Origin: Clostridia bacterium
GTDB lineage: Bacteria > Bacillota > Clostridia > Christensenellales > Borkfalkiaceae
NCBI GenBank assembly: GCA_900766495.1
Contig: CAAFVM010000045.1
Span: forward strand, 62,001-126,000
Direction: 5' to 3'
DNA length: 64,000 nucleotides
Shown piece after piece: positions 23,779 to 33,467 of the stretch; positions within the stretch are counted from its first letter, which is position 1; every line of letters starts with the position of its first letter. The translations under genes and the position numbers were made by a program. The notes beneath the pieces were generated by a model. It ran no database searches, was not told where the DNA came from, and saw only the letters and a program-made list of their open reading frames with translations.

Positions 23779-25764
23779 TTAAGAATTGCGAACTTTGTTG
23801 ATGGAACTAATTGCCTTTTCGCAAACGTTTTCGGCGGTAAATCCGTAGTGTTCGAAAAGTTTTTCAGCGGGGGCGGAAGCGCCGAACTCGCTTATGCAAA
23901 TCATTTCGCTCGCTTCGTTGGCGTATTTATACCAGCTGTGCGGCGTGCCTGCTTCAACGAATACGCGAGCCTTAACTTTGGAGGGCATAATGCTTTCTTT
24001 ATAGTTAGCGCTCTGTTTTTCAAAAATTTCAAGGCAGGGCGCGGAAATAACTCTTGCGGAAATGCCTTTTTCGGCAAGCATTTGCTGCGCTTTAACGCAA
24101 AGCGACACTTCGGAACCGGTAGCCACAAGCAAGCAGTCGGGCGAAGATTTCTTTTCGGAATGAGCAAGAACGTAAGCGCCTTTGCCCGCGCCGTCGATGT
24201 TCGAGGGGATAAGAGGCAAAGTCTGCCTGCTCAACACGATAGCCGACGGCCCGTTGGTGTTAAGCGCGCGCAGCCACGCGGAAAGAGTTTCGTTACCGTC
24301 TGCCGGGCGGTAAACGTTGAACCCGGGGATAGAGCGCAAAGAAATAAGCTGTTCTACGGGTTCGTGCGTGGGACCGTCTTCGCCCACGCCGATGCTGTCG
24401 TGCGTGAGAATGTAAATAACGCGCAAATTCATAAGAGCTGAAAGGCGCATCGCGTTTTTCATATAATCGGTGAACACAAAGAAAGTAGCGCAGTAGGGAA
24501 CCACTCCGCCGTGAGCCGCCATACCGTTGCAGATAGCCGCCATAGCGTGTTCGCGAATGCCGAAATGGAAGTTGGAGCCGTTGCGGTTTTCAGCCGAATA
24601 ATACTCGCTGTTTTTCATAACGCTCTTGTTAGAGGGCGCGAGGTCGGCGCTTCCGCCTATAAGCGAGGGCATTTTTGCCGAAATGGCGTTGAGCACGGTC
24701 GAGCCGTAACCTCTGCCCGCGTCGGCTTTTTCAAATTCCATTCTGATAGAGTTAACGTCTTCGGGAATTTTGCCCTGCATACGCTCGCGCAGTTCTTTGG
24801 CGAGTTCGGGGTAGTCGCCCTCATATTTTTTAAGCATTTTGCGCCAAGCGCGCTCGGTGCGCTTGCCCTTGTTTATAACGCGGTTCAAATGAGTTTTAAC
24901 TTCGGCGGGAACCTCGAACGGTTCGCTTGTCCATTCAAGGTTTTCTTTAAGCTTGGCAAGATTTTCTTTGCCGAGCGGCGAGCCGTGCGTTTTCTCGCTT
25001 CCCGCAAGGGGCGAGCCGTAACCTATTTTTGTATGGCATACGATAAGCGTAGGTTTATCCTGCGATTTTTTAGCTTTGGTAATGGCTTTTTTCAAAGCGT
25101 TAAGGTCGTTGCCGTCGGCAACGTTAATAACGTTCCAGCCCAAAGCCTTATGACGGGCGGCAACGTCTTCCGAGAACGCGAGGTCGGTATTTCCCTCGAT
25201 GGTTATGTTGTTTTTATCGTATAAAACGATGAGTTTGTTAAGTTTTAAGGTTCCGGCAAGAGAAGCTGCTTCGTTCTCGATACCCTCTTGCATGCACCCG
25301 TCGCCGCAAAGGGCATAGGTGTAGTGGTTGAAAATTTCGTAACCCTCGCGATTGAAACGCGCCGCCATTTTTGTTTCGGCAATAGCCATACCCACGGCGT
25401 TCGCGATGCCCTGACCGAGCGGTCCGGTGCTGATTTCAACGCCGGGGGTAACTCCGCGTTCGGGGTGACCGGGGGTGCGGCTGCCGAACTGGCGGAAATT
25501 CATAAGGTCGTTTTTAGTCAAACCATAGCCGAACAGATAAAGGGTAGCGTAGAGCATAGCCGAGCCGTGTCCTGCCGAAAGCACGAAACGGTCGCGGTCG
25601 TCGAACGCGGGATTTTGCGGGTTGAATTTAAGAAAATCCGCAAATAATTCATAAATAAGCGGAGCGGAGCCGAGCGCTATTCCCGGGTGACCCGAGTTGG
25701 CTTTTTCGATTTCCTCCGCCGCAAGAACCCTGATTGCGTTTACGGTTTGTTGTTTAACGTCCAT
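23779..25764 (-). CDS. tkt: Transketolase
   Basis: A 661-residue thiamine-diphosphate enzyme of the non-oxidative pentose phosphate pathway. The first domain has GHGSAMLYATLY and the ThDP motif GDGCMQEGIENEAAS...N; the second has the pyrimidine-domain Glu in GIREHAMAAICNGMA and the SIGVGEDGPTHEP loop; the third domain is complete. Length is typical. The ATG at 25764 is chosen because GGAGA is at the right distance and MDVKQQTVNAIRVLA matches the family start. Transcribed alone from the promoter at 25877-25905, divergent from proS. Confidence 0.96.
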   Translation of the reverse strand: MDVKQQTVNAIRVLAAEEIEKANSGHPGIALGSAPLIYELFADFLKFNPQNPAFDDRDRFVLSAGHGSAMLYATLYLFGYGLTKNDLMNFRQFGSRTPGHPERGVTPGVEISTGPLGQGIANAVGMAIAETKMAARFNREGYEIFNHYTYALCGDGCMQEGIENEAASLAGTLKLNKLIVLYDKNNITIEGNTDLAFSEDVAARHKALGWNVINVADGNDLNALKKAITKAKKSQDKPTLIVCHTKIGYGSPLAGSEKTHGSPLGKENLAKLKENLEWTSEPFEVPAEVKTHLNRVINKGKRTERAWRKMLKKYEGDYPELAKELRERMQGKIPEDVNSIRMEFEKADAGRGYGSTVLNAISAKMPSLIGGSADLAPSNKSVMKNSEYYSAENRNGSNFHFGIREHAMAAICNGMAAHGGVVPYCATFFVFTDYMKNAMRLSALMNLRVIYILTHDSIGVGEDGPTHEPVEQLISLRSIPGFNVYRPADGNETLSAWLRALNTNGPSAIVLSRQTLPLIPSNIDGAGKGAYVLAHSEKKSSPDCLLVATGSEVSLCVKAQQMLAEKGISARVISAPCLEIFEKQSANYKESIMPSKVKARVFVEAGTPHSWYKYANEASEMICISEFGASAPAEKLFEHYGFTAENVCEKAISSINKVRNS

Positions 25765-25876
25765 AAAAAATATCTCCGTAAAAATAAGTTTAAAAATTAA
25801 AAAGTTTTTTCCGCGCGCCGCTTTTGTAATTTCGGTTAAGCCGAAAAAAACGCCCGCGGGAATTTTTCCGCTTGAT

Positions 25877-25905
25877 ATTATATAATAAAGCTTATTTTTT
25901 TGCAA
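25877..25905 (-). promoter_or_regulatory. Promoter of tkt
   Basis: Reverse strand TTGCAA (25905-25900) and TATAAT (25882-25877), 17-base spacer. The 25765-26139 gap contains this promoter and the one for proS, and otherwise nothing recognisable. Confidence 0.75.
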
Positions 25906-26016
25906 GCGATTGCCCGCCGCTAATAAGTTTTTTAATTAAAATAGCTTTCGGCGGCGAACGTCAAGCCTTTAAACGGCAGCGGCGGCTTAAAAAATGCGTT
26001 CACGCCTGAATTTTTC

Positions 26017-26045
26017 TTTACAATTTTTGCGGTTTAATATATAAT
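26017..26045 (+). promoter_or_regulatory. Promoter of proS
   Basis: TTTACA at 26017-26022 and TATAAT at 26040-26045, 17-base spacer. Confidence 0.75.
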
Positions 26046-26139
26046 GATTAAGATATTATAAAATGAGCGCGTCGTTGCCGTTTTTCTCTTTTTGGGGCAA
26101 AAAGCGGGGCGCAAAAAAAAGATTGAAAAGGATTTTGTT

Positions 26140-27582
26140 ATGGCGAACGATAAAAACAACGAAAAACAATTCGTAAAAGAAATAGCCGACATCAACGCGG
26201 ATTTTCCGCAGTGGTTTACCGACGTGGTTTTAAAAACCGAACTCGTGGATTACGGTCCCGTAAAAGGCACCATGGTTATACGCCCTTACGGCTATGCCAT
26301 TTGGGAAAACATTCAGAAAGAACTTGACGCGCGCTTTAAAAAATGCGGCGTAAAAAACGCGTATTTTCCGATGTTTATTCCCGAAAGTTACCTTAAAAAG
26401 GAAGCCGAACACGTAGAGGGTTTCGCTCCCGAAGTGGCGGTGGTTACTTACGCCGGCGGGCAGGAACTTTCGGAAAAATTAATCGTTCGCCCCACAAGCG
26501 AAACCATAATTTGCAATATGTATTCCAAATGGATGCAAAGCTATCGCGATTTGCCCATTTTAATTAACCAGTGGTGCAACGTCGTCAGATGGGAGAAAAC
26601 CACCCGTCCGTTTTTAAGGACCAGCGAATTTTTGTGGCAGGAGGGGCATACCGCTCACGAAACCGAAGAGGAAGCTCGCGAAGAAACGCAAAAAATGCTC
26701 GGGGTTTATAAGGAATTTGCCGAAAACTGCCTTGCTATTCCCGTGCTTTGCGGCAGAAAAACCGAAAAAGAAAAGTTTGCGGGCGCGGTAGAAACCTACG
26801 GCATGGAAGCCATGATGCTCGACGGCAAGAGTTTGCAGGCGGGCACTTCGCATTACCTCGGGCAGAACTTTGCAAAATCTTTCAATATGAAATTTTTAAG
26901 CAAAGAGGGCGTTTTGAAATACGCTTACTCAACCTCTTGGGGCGTATCGACCCGTCTTATCGGCGCGCTTATTATGGCGCACGGCGACCAACGCGGTTTG
27001 GTTCTGCCGCCCGTAGTTGCCCCTGTTCAGGTAATTATCGTTCCGGTTGCCGCTCATAAAGAGGGCGTTTTGGAAAAAGCCAAAGCGATTACCGCCGAAC
27101 TCGTCAGCGCGGGTATCAGGGCGGAGTGCGACGCGCGCGACATGAGCCCCGGCTGGAAATTCAACGAATGGGAAATGAAAGGCGTTCCTTTAAGAATAGA
27201 AATCGGTCCGCGCGACATAGAAAACGGCGTTTGCGTTATCGTCCGCCGCGACACGCACGAAAAAGCCACGCTTTCGCTCGATTCGCTTATTACCATAAGC
27301 AAAACGCTTGACGATATTCAGCACAATATGTATGAAAAATCCAAGAAAAATCGCGATTCCCGTATTAAGGACGCGAACTCGCTTGAAGAAATCAAACAAT
27401 ATTGCGACGAGGGCAATTTCACCCGCGTTTGCTGGTGCGGAGAGCGCGAATGCGAAGACAAAGTTAAAGAATACGCGCAGGCTTCTTCGCGCGTTATAAT
27501 TGAAGATTGCACTCACGGCGAGGTTTGCGCCATATGCGGCAAACCCGCGAAGAAAAAGGTTTATTTCGCACGCGCTTATTAA
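26140..27582 (+). CDS. proS: Proline--tRNA ligase, archaeal/eukaryotic-type
   Basis: A 480-residue class II synthetase that charges tRNA-Pro. Motif 2 (WRWEKTTRPFLRTSEFLWQEGHTAH-like, seen as RTSEFLWQEGHTAHET) and motif 3 (STSWGVSTRLIGALI) are intact, and there is no editing insertion domain; a C-terminal Zn-binding region has CWCGERECED and CAICGKPA. This is the ProS type 3 form. The ATG at 26140 follows AAAAGGA; the frame is open for 16 codons upstream without similarity. Single gene with its own promoter, no T-box seen. Confidence 0.95.
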   Translation: MANDKNNEKQFVKEIADINADFPQWFTDVVLKTELVDYGPVKGTMVIRPYGYAIWENIQKELDARFKKCGVKNAYFPMFIPESYLKKEAEHVEGFAPEVAVVTYAGGQELSEKLIVRPTSETIICNMYSKWMQSYRDLPILINQWCNVVRWEKTTRPFLRTSEFLWQEGHTAHETEEEAREETQKMLGVYKEFAENCLAIPVLCGRKTEKEKFAGAVETYGMEAMMLDGKSLQAGTSHYLGQNFAKSFNMKFLSKEGVLKYAYSTSWGVSTRLIGALIMAHGDQRGLVLPPVVAPVQVIIVPVAAHKEGVLEKAKAITAELVSAGIRAECDARDMSPGWKFNEWEMKGVPLRIEIGPRDIENGVCVIVRRDTHEKATLSLDSLITISKTLDDIQHNMYEKSKKNRDSRIKDANSLEEIKQYCDEGNFTRVCWCGERECEDKVKEYAQASSRVIIEDCTHGEVCAICGKPAKKKVYFARAY

Positions 27583-27727
27583 TTTAAGCGTTTAGTTAGT
27601 CGCCGCGCCGTTATTTTTTTCGGTGCAAAGAAAAGAAATTTTAACCGTTTCACATAAGAGGATAAAACCCGTAAATTTTACGTATTTTTGCGGGCGATGG
27701 GCGGAATAATTTTTTCTGCGAGGTTTT

Positions 27728-28528
27728 ATGAGCAGTTTTATAAGAGAATTTTGTTCGATGCTCGAATTGATGCGTATGCAAAACGCCACATACGAGCAGC
27801 TTAAAAGTTTAACCGTAAGCGTATTTTTATCGGTTGGCATAATTTACCTTGCCTTTTTCGTTATAAAAGCGGTTGCCGTGTGCCTTATGGCTAAAAAGCG
27901 GGGTATAAGTTACTGGTGGATGGGTATGATTCCGTTCGCGAATTTTGTGGTGATAGGCAAACTTGCCGGTCCCGTACGCATTTTCAGAATGAACGTGAAG
28001 AATATGGGGCTTGTGGTTGCAATCTGCTTCGGCGTAACCTATATAGGCTCGGCTGTTTATTCGGTTATAACTTTCGGCGATTATTTCGTTAAACTTTGGG
28101 CAGGAAGCTTGAAATGGGACGAAATGTATGAATTTTCGTCGGTTATAGGAGAAACTCTTTACGTTGCGCTCGGTTACGTGCAATATGTGGTTGATTTGAT
28201 TTCGCTGTTTGCGTATCTGTCGCTCGTTTACGCGTTTTTCGCAAAATACTCGCCGCAACACAGAATACTTTTCGGTGTGTTAAGCCTTATTCAGCCGCTT
28301 TTCGGCATATTCATTCTTGTTGTTCGCAACAACAAAGCTTACGCTTCGGTTGAAGAGTATTACAAAGAAAGATACGCCAAACAATTCGGGCAGACTTACG
28401 ACCCGTTTTCCAACCCGTATAGCACTAAAGAAAATCCTTACGAAAACAAAAATTCAAGCGACCCGTTCTCGGACGACGACAATTCGAATTCGGGCGGCGA
28501 TAATTCAAGCCCGTTCGACGAGTTTTAA
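27728..28528 (+). CDS. Membrane protein of unknown function with acidic Ser/Asn-rich tail
   Basis: A 266-residue protein with four or five predicted membrane segments (about 28-52, 62-80, 95-118, 150-175 and 185-205). KKRGISYWWMGMIPFANFVVIGKLAG resembles the conserved core of small Firmicute membrane proteins of unknown function. The last 50 residues are hydrophilic with NPY and DPF repeats and a run of Asp, Asn and Ser, probably cytosolic and disordered. GAGG lies before the ATG. It sits between proS and mnmE with no obvious operon partner. I do not recognise a specific function. Confidence 0.75.
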   Translation: MSSFIREFCSMLELMRMQNATYEQLKSLTVSVFLSVGIIYLAFFVIKAVAVCLMAKKRGISYWWMGMIPFANFVVIGKLAGPVRIFRMNVKNMGLVVAICFGVTYIGSAVYSVITFGDYFVKLWAGSLKWDEMYEFSSVIGETLYVALGYVQYVVDLISLFAYLSLVYAFFAKYSPQHRILFGVLSLIQPLFGIFILVVRNNKAYASVEEYYKERYAKQFGQTYDPFSNPYSTKENPYENKNSSDPFSDDDNSNSGGDNSSPFDEF

Positions 28529-28602
28529 TTGATTTAGTTATTGTCAGCTTTTCGTAATTAAACCCAAAATTCGGCATTAAAACTTAAATTTTATATATTA
28601 TT

Positions 28603-29940
28603 ATGACTGATGAAATTGCCGCGGTTTCAACTGCCGCGGGCACAGGCGGCGTGGCTATAATCCGCATAAGCGGCACCGCGCCCGAAAAAATAGCCGAGCA
28701 AATGTTTTTCACCAAATCGGGAAAAAAAGTTTCCGAATTCGATCCGTATAAAATGTACGTGGGCGAAATAAGGGCAAAAGATTTTTGCGACAACGGAATG
28801 TGCGTTTTCTTTAAAGCGCCAAAAAGCTTTACAGGTGAAAACGTTGTAGAACTGCATTGCCACGGCGGCGTTGCCATAACCCGCGGCGTGCTTAACCGCG
28901 CGTTCGAATTGGGCGCGCGCCCAGCCACGAAAGGCGAATTTACCAAACGCGCCTTTTTAAACGGCAAGCTTTCGCTTTCTTCCTGCGAGGGGCTTATCGA
29001 TATGATAAACAGCGAAAGCGAAACGCAAATTCGCTCGGGCTATTATCTGTTCAGGGAAAAACTAAAAAATAAAATAATTTCCGCACAAAACGAGCTTACC
29101 GACGTGCTTGCCGAAATCGACGCGAATATAGATTATCCCGAAGAGGGGCTTATCGACGAGGGCGGCGAAGAAATAAAAAACAAGCTTAAAATTACCGCAG
29201 CAAAACTTGAAGAACTTAAAATTTCTTATTCGAGCGGTCGTTTAATTTCAGACGGCGTTAAAGTTGCGCTGATAGGCAAAACCAACACGGGCAAAAGCTC
29301 GCTTTTAAACGCGCTGACGGGCGAAGAAAAAGCAATCGTCACGTCGGTTGCAGGCACCACGCGCGACGTGGTAGAGGGCAAAACGCTTATAGGCGGCGTG
29401 AAATTCGATTTTTACGACACCGCGGGCATACGCGAAACAACCGACGAGGTTGAAAAAATAGGCATCGCCCATTCTGAAAAACTTATAGACGGCGCGGATT
29501 TTTTAATTTTCGTTGCCGACGGTTCTCGCGAAATTTCGCTGGACGAGATTGAACTTTTGAATAAAGTTAAAGAAAAAAATCATATAGTCGTAATAAACAA
29601 GTCAGACGAACTTATTTCGGGCGCGGGAATTTCGGGCGATTTAACCGTATCTGCGAAAACAGGAGAAAACATTACAGAACTCAAACAGCTTATTCTGCAA
29701 AAAACAGCCGGCAAAACCGACTTGAACGGTGAATATATAACCGAAAAGCGGCATTACATAGCCATTTGCGAAGCTCTCGATTCGCTTGAACGCGCTATTA
29801 AGGCAATCGACGAATACCCGATGGATTTGGTTTCGTGCGATATTAAGCAGTCGTGGGAAAAACTGGGCGAAATTACGGGCACCACAGCGAGCGAAGACGT
29901 TATTGAACAGATTTTCGCAAAATTTTGCGTGGGTAAATAA
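28603..29940 (+). CDS. mnmE: tRNA uridine-5-carboxymethylaminomethyl modification GTPase MnmE
   Basis: A 445-residue GTPase that with MnmG modifies wobble uridine 34. The N-terminal folate-binding domain (AVSTAAGTGGVAIIRISG) is followed by a helical domain holding the G domain: G1 GKTNTGKSS near 225, G3 DTAGIRET near 272, G4 NKSD near 331; the C-terminal CVGK motif (442-445) with the catalytic Cys is present. There is no Shine-Dalgarno sequence: the 20 bases upstream are only A and T. mnmG is not adjacent in this window. Confidence 0.95.
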   Translation: MTDEIAAVSTAAGTGGVAIIRISGTAPEKIAEQMFFTKSGKKVSEFDPYKMYVGEIRAKDFCDNGMCVFFKAPKSFTGENVVELHCHGGVAITRGVLNRAFELGARPATKGEFTKRAFLNGKLSLSSCEGLIDMINSESETQIRSGYYLFREKLKNKIISAQNELTDVLAEIDANIDYPEEGLIDEGGEEIKNKLKITAAKLEELKISYSSGRLISDGVKVALIGKTNTGKSSLLNALTGEEKAIVTSVAGTTRDVVEGKTLIGGVKFDFYDTAGIRETTDEVEKIGIAHSEKLIDGADFLIFVADGSREISLDEIELLNKVKEKNHIVVINKSDELISGAGISGDLTVSAKTGENITELKQLILQKTAGKTDLNGEYITEKRHYIAICEALDSLERAIKAIDEYPMDLVSCDIKQSWEKLGEITGTTASEDVIEQIFAKFCVGK

Positions 29941-30019
29941 AAAAGCAAGCGCACGGGCGAAAAAACGTGCGGTTTGCTTACGAATAGAACGAATATAATA
30001 CGAAAAGGAGGCGCTTATT

Positions 30020-30919
30020 ATGGTCAATCTCGATTTATACAGGGTGTTTTACACCGTTGCTAAATGCGGTTCGCTCACGAAAGCGGCAGACGAGCTTTTT
30101 ATATCGCAACCGGCCGTGTCGCAAGCGATAAAACAGCTTGAAAAACAGCTTGGCGGCAAGCTTTTTAACCGCGTGGCGAGGGGAATGGAACTCACCGAGG
30201 ACGGCGGAAAGCAGATGTACGCCATCGTATCCGACGTGTTGGAGCGCCTCGACAAAGCCGAAAACGAGTTCGCCAACATTTCGAACTACGCGACCGGGTC
30301 AATCCGCATAAGCTCTTCCGACACATTCACCGCGCATTACCTTATGAAATACATAGTTGAATACCACTCTATGTATCCAAAAGTGAACATTTCGTTTATC
30401 GATTCTTCTACCAAGCAGTCAATAGAACTTATCAAGGCGAACAAAGCCGATATTGCGTTCGTAAACCTGCCGCTCGAAGAAAAAGGCGTTACGTTCACGG
30501 GGCAAACGGGGCGGGTGCACGATATTTTTGCCGCAAATAAAGATTTTTCGGCGCTTTTCGGTAAAGAAATTAAGCTTTCTTCGTTGCAGAATTACCCCAT
30601 ACTTTTGCTTGACACAACCACGAACACCCGACAGGAAATCGATAAATTCACAAACGAGCTCAACATAAAAATCACGCCCGAATACGAACTTTCAAGCGTT
30701 GAACTTATTGTTGCTATGGCTAAAAACGGCATGGGCATCGCCTGCGTTCCTCGCGAATATATAAGCGAAGAATTAAAAAGCGGGCAGCTTGTGGAGCTTA
30801 ACGTTACGCCCGCCATGCCCGCAAGGCTTACCGGCGTTATAGTAAACAAAGACAGAAGCTATTCGTTCGCTCTTGCCGAGTTTTTAAAACTGCTTAACAA
30901 ATACGAGCGCAGCGAATGA
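30020..30919 (+). CDS. LysR family transcriptional regulator
   Basis: A 299-residue LTTR. The N-terminal helix-turn-helix (GSLTKAADELFISQPAVSQAIKQLEKQLGGKLFNR) is classical and followed by a linker helix and periplasmic-binding-like effector domain with SSDTFTAHYLMKYI and MAKNGMGIACVPRE. A very strong AAAAGGAGG site precedes the ATG. It overlaps cca by four bases (ATGA), an unusual partner for a LysR protein. Its effector and targets are not evident; most LTTRs regulate a divergent gene, but here the upstream gene mnmE is co-directional. Confidence 0.93.
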   Translation: MVNLDLYRVFYTVAKCGSLTKAADELFISQPAVSQAIKQLEKQLGGKLFNRVARGMELTEDGGKQMYAIVSDVLERLDKAENEFANISNYATGSIRISSSDTFTAHYLMKYIVEYHSMYPKVNISFIDSSTKQSIELIKANKADIAFVNLPLEEKGVTFTGQTGRVHDIFAANKDFSALFGKEIKLSSLQNYPILLLDTTTNTRQEIDKFTNELNIKITPEYELSSVELIVAMAKNGMGIACVPREYISEELKSGQLVELNVTPAMPARLTGVIVNKDRSYSFALAEFLKLLNKYERSE

Positions 30920-31890
30920 ACGCACGCGATTTAAACGTGAATATAAACGAAAAATTGCGGCTCGCGCTTGAAAAAGCAAGGTTTTTCTGCGAGCGTTTCG
31001 AAAAAAACGGCTATGAATGCTATGTTGTGGGCGGAGCCGTGCGCGACGCGTTAATAGGCAAAAACATTTACGACATAGACCTTACAACCTCGGCTTTACC
31101 CGACGAAACCGCGCGGATTTTTAGCGATTGCAAACTCGATTTGCGCGGAATGAAATACGGTTCGATTGCCGTTTATTTTTGCGACGAACGTTATGAAATT
31201 ACAACTTTTCGCAAAGAAAGCGGCTATTACGACCGCCGCAGACCAACCGAAATAGAGTTTTGCTCCGACGTAAAAACCGATTTAGCACGTCGCGATTTTA
31301 CCTGCAACGCTTTGGCTTTCGGCTTTTCGATAGGGCTTATAGATTGTTTTGGCGGGATAAACGACGTAAAAAACAAAGTTTTGCGCACTGTAGGCAACCC
31401 GCTTACTCGGCTTGAAGAAGACAGTTTGCGTATTCTGCGCGCGTTAAGGTTTTATTCGGTTTTAGGTTTTACGCCCGACGAGCAGTTAAAAAACGCTATT
31501 TATGTTCGGCGTGAAGATATAAAAACTTTACCTAAAGAAAGAATTTACGAAGAATTTAAAAAAACTCTTATAGGCGAAAGTTTTTGCGAATGTTTTACCT
31601 GCAATTGCGCGGCTTTTTCGGTGATTTTACCCGAACTTTTCGCGCCGGTTTACAACCGTTCGAACGAAGCCGAAATTAAAGCTTACGCAGAAAAAATTTG
31701 CATGCCGCTTAAATTGTTAAACCGTTCGTCTTTTGAAGAGCGGTTCGCCGCGCTATTTTACGAAACCGCCAAAATCGACGAAAGTGCGGCAAAAAACGCG
31801 CTTATAAGCTTTAAGGCAGGCAAAAAGACGATAAAAGCGGTAGAAAATTATATAAAAAGTTATTTAAACGACGGGGCTTTTACTTTATAA
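30916..31890 (+). CDS. cca: CCA tRNA nucleotidyltransferase (short form)
   Basis: A 324-residue class II nucleotidyltransferase that adds or repairs the 3' CCA of tRNA. The catalytic segment YVVGGAVRDALIG (36-48) and the metal-binding DID (53-55) are intact, followed by RRDFTCNAL and the EEDSLRILRALRF brace region. It is shorter than the usual 400-450 residues, with a reduced C-terminal body/tail and no HD domain. A poly(A) polymerase is possible but the motifs fit CCA addition. Translation is coupled to the LysR gene by ATGA overlap. Confidence 0.87.
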   Translation: MNARDLNVNINEKLRLALEKARFFCERFEKNGYECYVVGGAVRDALIGKNIYDIDLTTSALPDETARIFSDCKLDLRGMKYGSIAVYFCDERYEITTFRKESGYYDRRRPTEIEFCSDVKTDLARRDFTCNALAFGFSIGLIDCFGGINDVKNKVLRTVGNPLTRLEEDSLRILRALRFYSVLGFTPDEQLKNAIYVRREDIKTLPKERIYEEFKKTLIGESFCECFTCNCAAFSVILPELFAPVYNRSNEAEIKAYAEKICMPLKLLNRSSFEERFAALFYETAKIDESAAKNALISFKAGKKTIKAVENYIKSYLNDGAFTL

Positions 31891-31910
31891 AAGTGTCCGA
31901 ACGGAATTTT

Positions 31911-32612
31911 ATGGACAGATATTTAATAGCAATCGGCGGCGGTTCGCTTGCCGAAAAAGAAACGAAAGACATCGACGGGTATTGCGCCGAACTTGCAAAA
32001 AAGTACGCGGGCGATAAACGCGCGGTAGGCGTGTTCATAGGCACCGCCAGCCACGACAGCATGCCGTATTTCAACTCGTTCCGCAAAACTTATACTTCAA
32101 TTTTCGATATAAAAGCCGACTGTGTTTTAAGCGTTTACGGAGAAATGGACTATGAAAAAATAAAAAGTAAGTTCGAAAAAGCCGATATGCTTTACATAGG
32201 CGGGGGCGACACGCTGTATATGCTTGAACGGTGGAAAGAAACAGGCGTTTACAAGCTTGTTCTCGACGCGTATATGCGCGGGGTTCCGGTTGCCGGCATT
32301 TCGGCGGGCGCAATATTCTGGTTTAACAAAATGTATACCGATTCGGAAAAATACATCGGAGGCGAGGAATATTGCGTTAAAGACGGAATAGCAAAAATAG
32401 ACGGCATTTGTTGCCCGCATTACGAAGTGCGCCAACCTGATTTCGACCCGAAATTTCCGCTTTGCGGAGAAAAAACGGGGTGGCTTATCGAGGGAAATTC
32501 CGCGCTCGTATTTAAAAACGAAACGTATGTCGCCGCGCTTACGTCGGGCGGCAACGCTTATAAAGCCGAACTTTCTTCAAGCGGAGAAATTATAAAAAAC
32601 AAACTTATTTAA
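31911..32612 (+). CDS. Peptidase S51 (peptidase E-like) family protein
   Basis: A 233-residue class I glutamine-amidotransferase-fold protein. GGGSLAEKET at the N-terminus, IGGGDTLYMLERW and the nucleophile elbow GISAGA with the catalytic Ser are those of dipeptidase E-like S51 proteins, which cleave Asp-X dipeptides or release cyanophycin products. No signal peptide, so cytoplasmic. The ATG at 31911 with CGGAA upstream is preferred over a GTG at 31893. Follows cca by about 20 bases and precedes a response regulator. Confidence 0.87.
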   Translation: MDRYLIAIGGGSLAEKETKDIDGYCAELAKKYAGDKRAVGVFIGTASHDSMPYFNSFRKTYTSIFDIKADCVLSVYGEMDYEKIKSKFEKADMLYIGGGDTLYMLERWKETGVYKLVLDAYMRGVPVAGISAGAIFWFNKMYTDSEKYIGGEEYCVKDGIAKIDGICCPHYEVRQPDFDPKFPLCGEKTGWLIEGNSALVFKNETYVAALTSGGNAYKAELSSSGEIIKNKLI

Positions 32613-32632
32613 TTAAGGAAAAGGGTGAAAAA

Positions 32633-33325
32633 ATGCAAAAATTACTTATTGTTGACGACGAAGTAAAAATTATCGAAGTTCTTAAAGAATACGCCGAGTT
32701 TGAAAATTACGAGGTAGACGGAGCCGAAAACGGAATTGAAGCCGTTGAAAAATGTAAAAACAACCGCTACGACCTCGTTATTATGGACATTATGATGCCC
32801 AAGCTCGACGGTTTTTCCGCCGTGCGCGAAATCCGCAAATTTTCGCAAGTCCCGGTAATCATGCTTTCGGCAAGGGGCGAGGAAGAAGATAAAATTAAGG
32901 GGTTCGACCTCGGCATCGACGATTACGTGGTTAAGCCTTTTTCGCCCAAAGAGGTTATGGCAAGGGTGAAAGCCGTTTTAAAACGCGGCGCAAAACCTGC
33001 CGACGTAAAGCAAAGCCGACTGCTTACTTTCGACGGGCTGGTTATAGATATTCCCGGCAGAACCGTAACCGTAGACGGCGTTCCCGCAGAGCTTACACCC
33101 AAGGAATACGAACTGCTGTTTTATATGGTTAAAAACAAAGGCGTGGCTTTATCGCGCGAGAAATTGTTGCAAGACGTTTGGGGATTCGACTTTTTCGGCG
33201 ACGACCGCACGGTAGACACGCACGTTAAAATGCTTCGTTCAAACCTTAAAGCCTATCGTCGTTTTATAGTAACTCTTCGCGGAATGGGGTATAAGTTCGA
33301 CGACGGAGCGAGCAACGAACAATAA
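32633..33325 (+). CDS. OmpR/PhoB family response regulator
   Basis: A 230-residue two-component regulator. Receiver domain residues 1-120 with acidic pair in IVDDE, phospho-acceptor Asp52 (VIMDIMMPKLDG), conserved Lys in VVKPFS; the C-terminal winged helix has ELTPKEYELLFYMVKNKG and the recognition helix DRTVDTHVKMLRSNL. AAGGAAAAGGG precedes the ATG. Partner of the histidine kinase 142 bases downstream. Targets unknown. Confidence 0.94.
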   Translation: MQKLLIVDDEVKIIEVLKEYAEFENYEVDGAENGIEAVEKCKNNRYDLVIMDIMMPKLDGFSAVREIRKFSQVPVIMLSARGEEEDKIKGFDLGIDDYVVKPFSPKEVMARVKAVLKRGAKPADVKQSRLLTFDGLVIDIPGRTVTVDGVPAELTPKEYELLFYMVKNKGVALSREKLLQDVWGFDFFGDDRTVDTHVKMLRSNLKAYRRFIVTLRGMGYKFDDGASNEQ

Positions 33326-33467
33326 TTAAAACTCTTACATAATATATTTAAAAATTCGGCATTATAAAAGCGATTTTTAATATTATTCTGATAGACATAG
33401 TTTATTTTTTTAATATAAATAGCCGCGCGTTTAACGCTTGGCAACAATCTTTTTATAAATACGGAAC

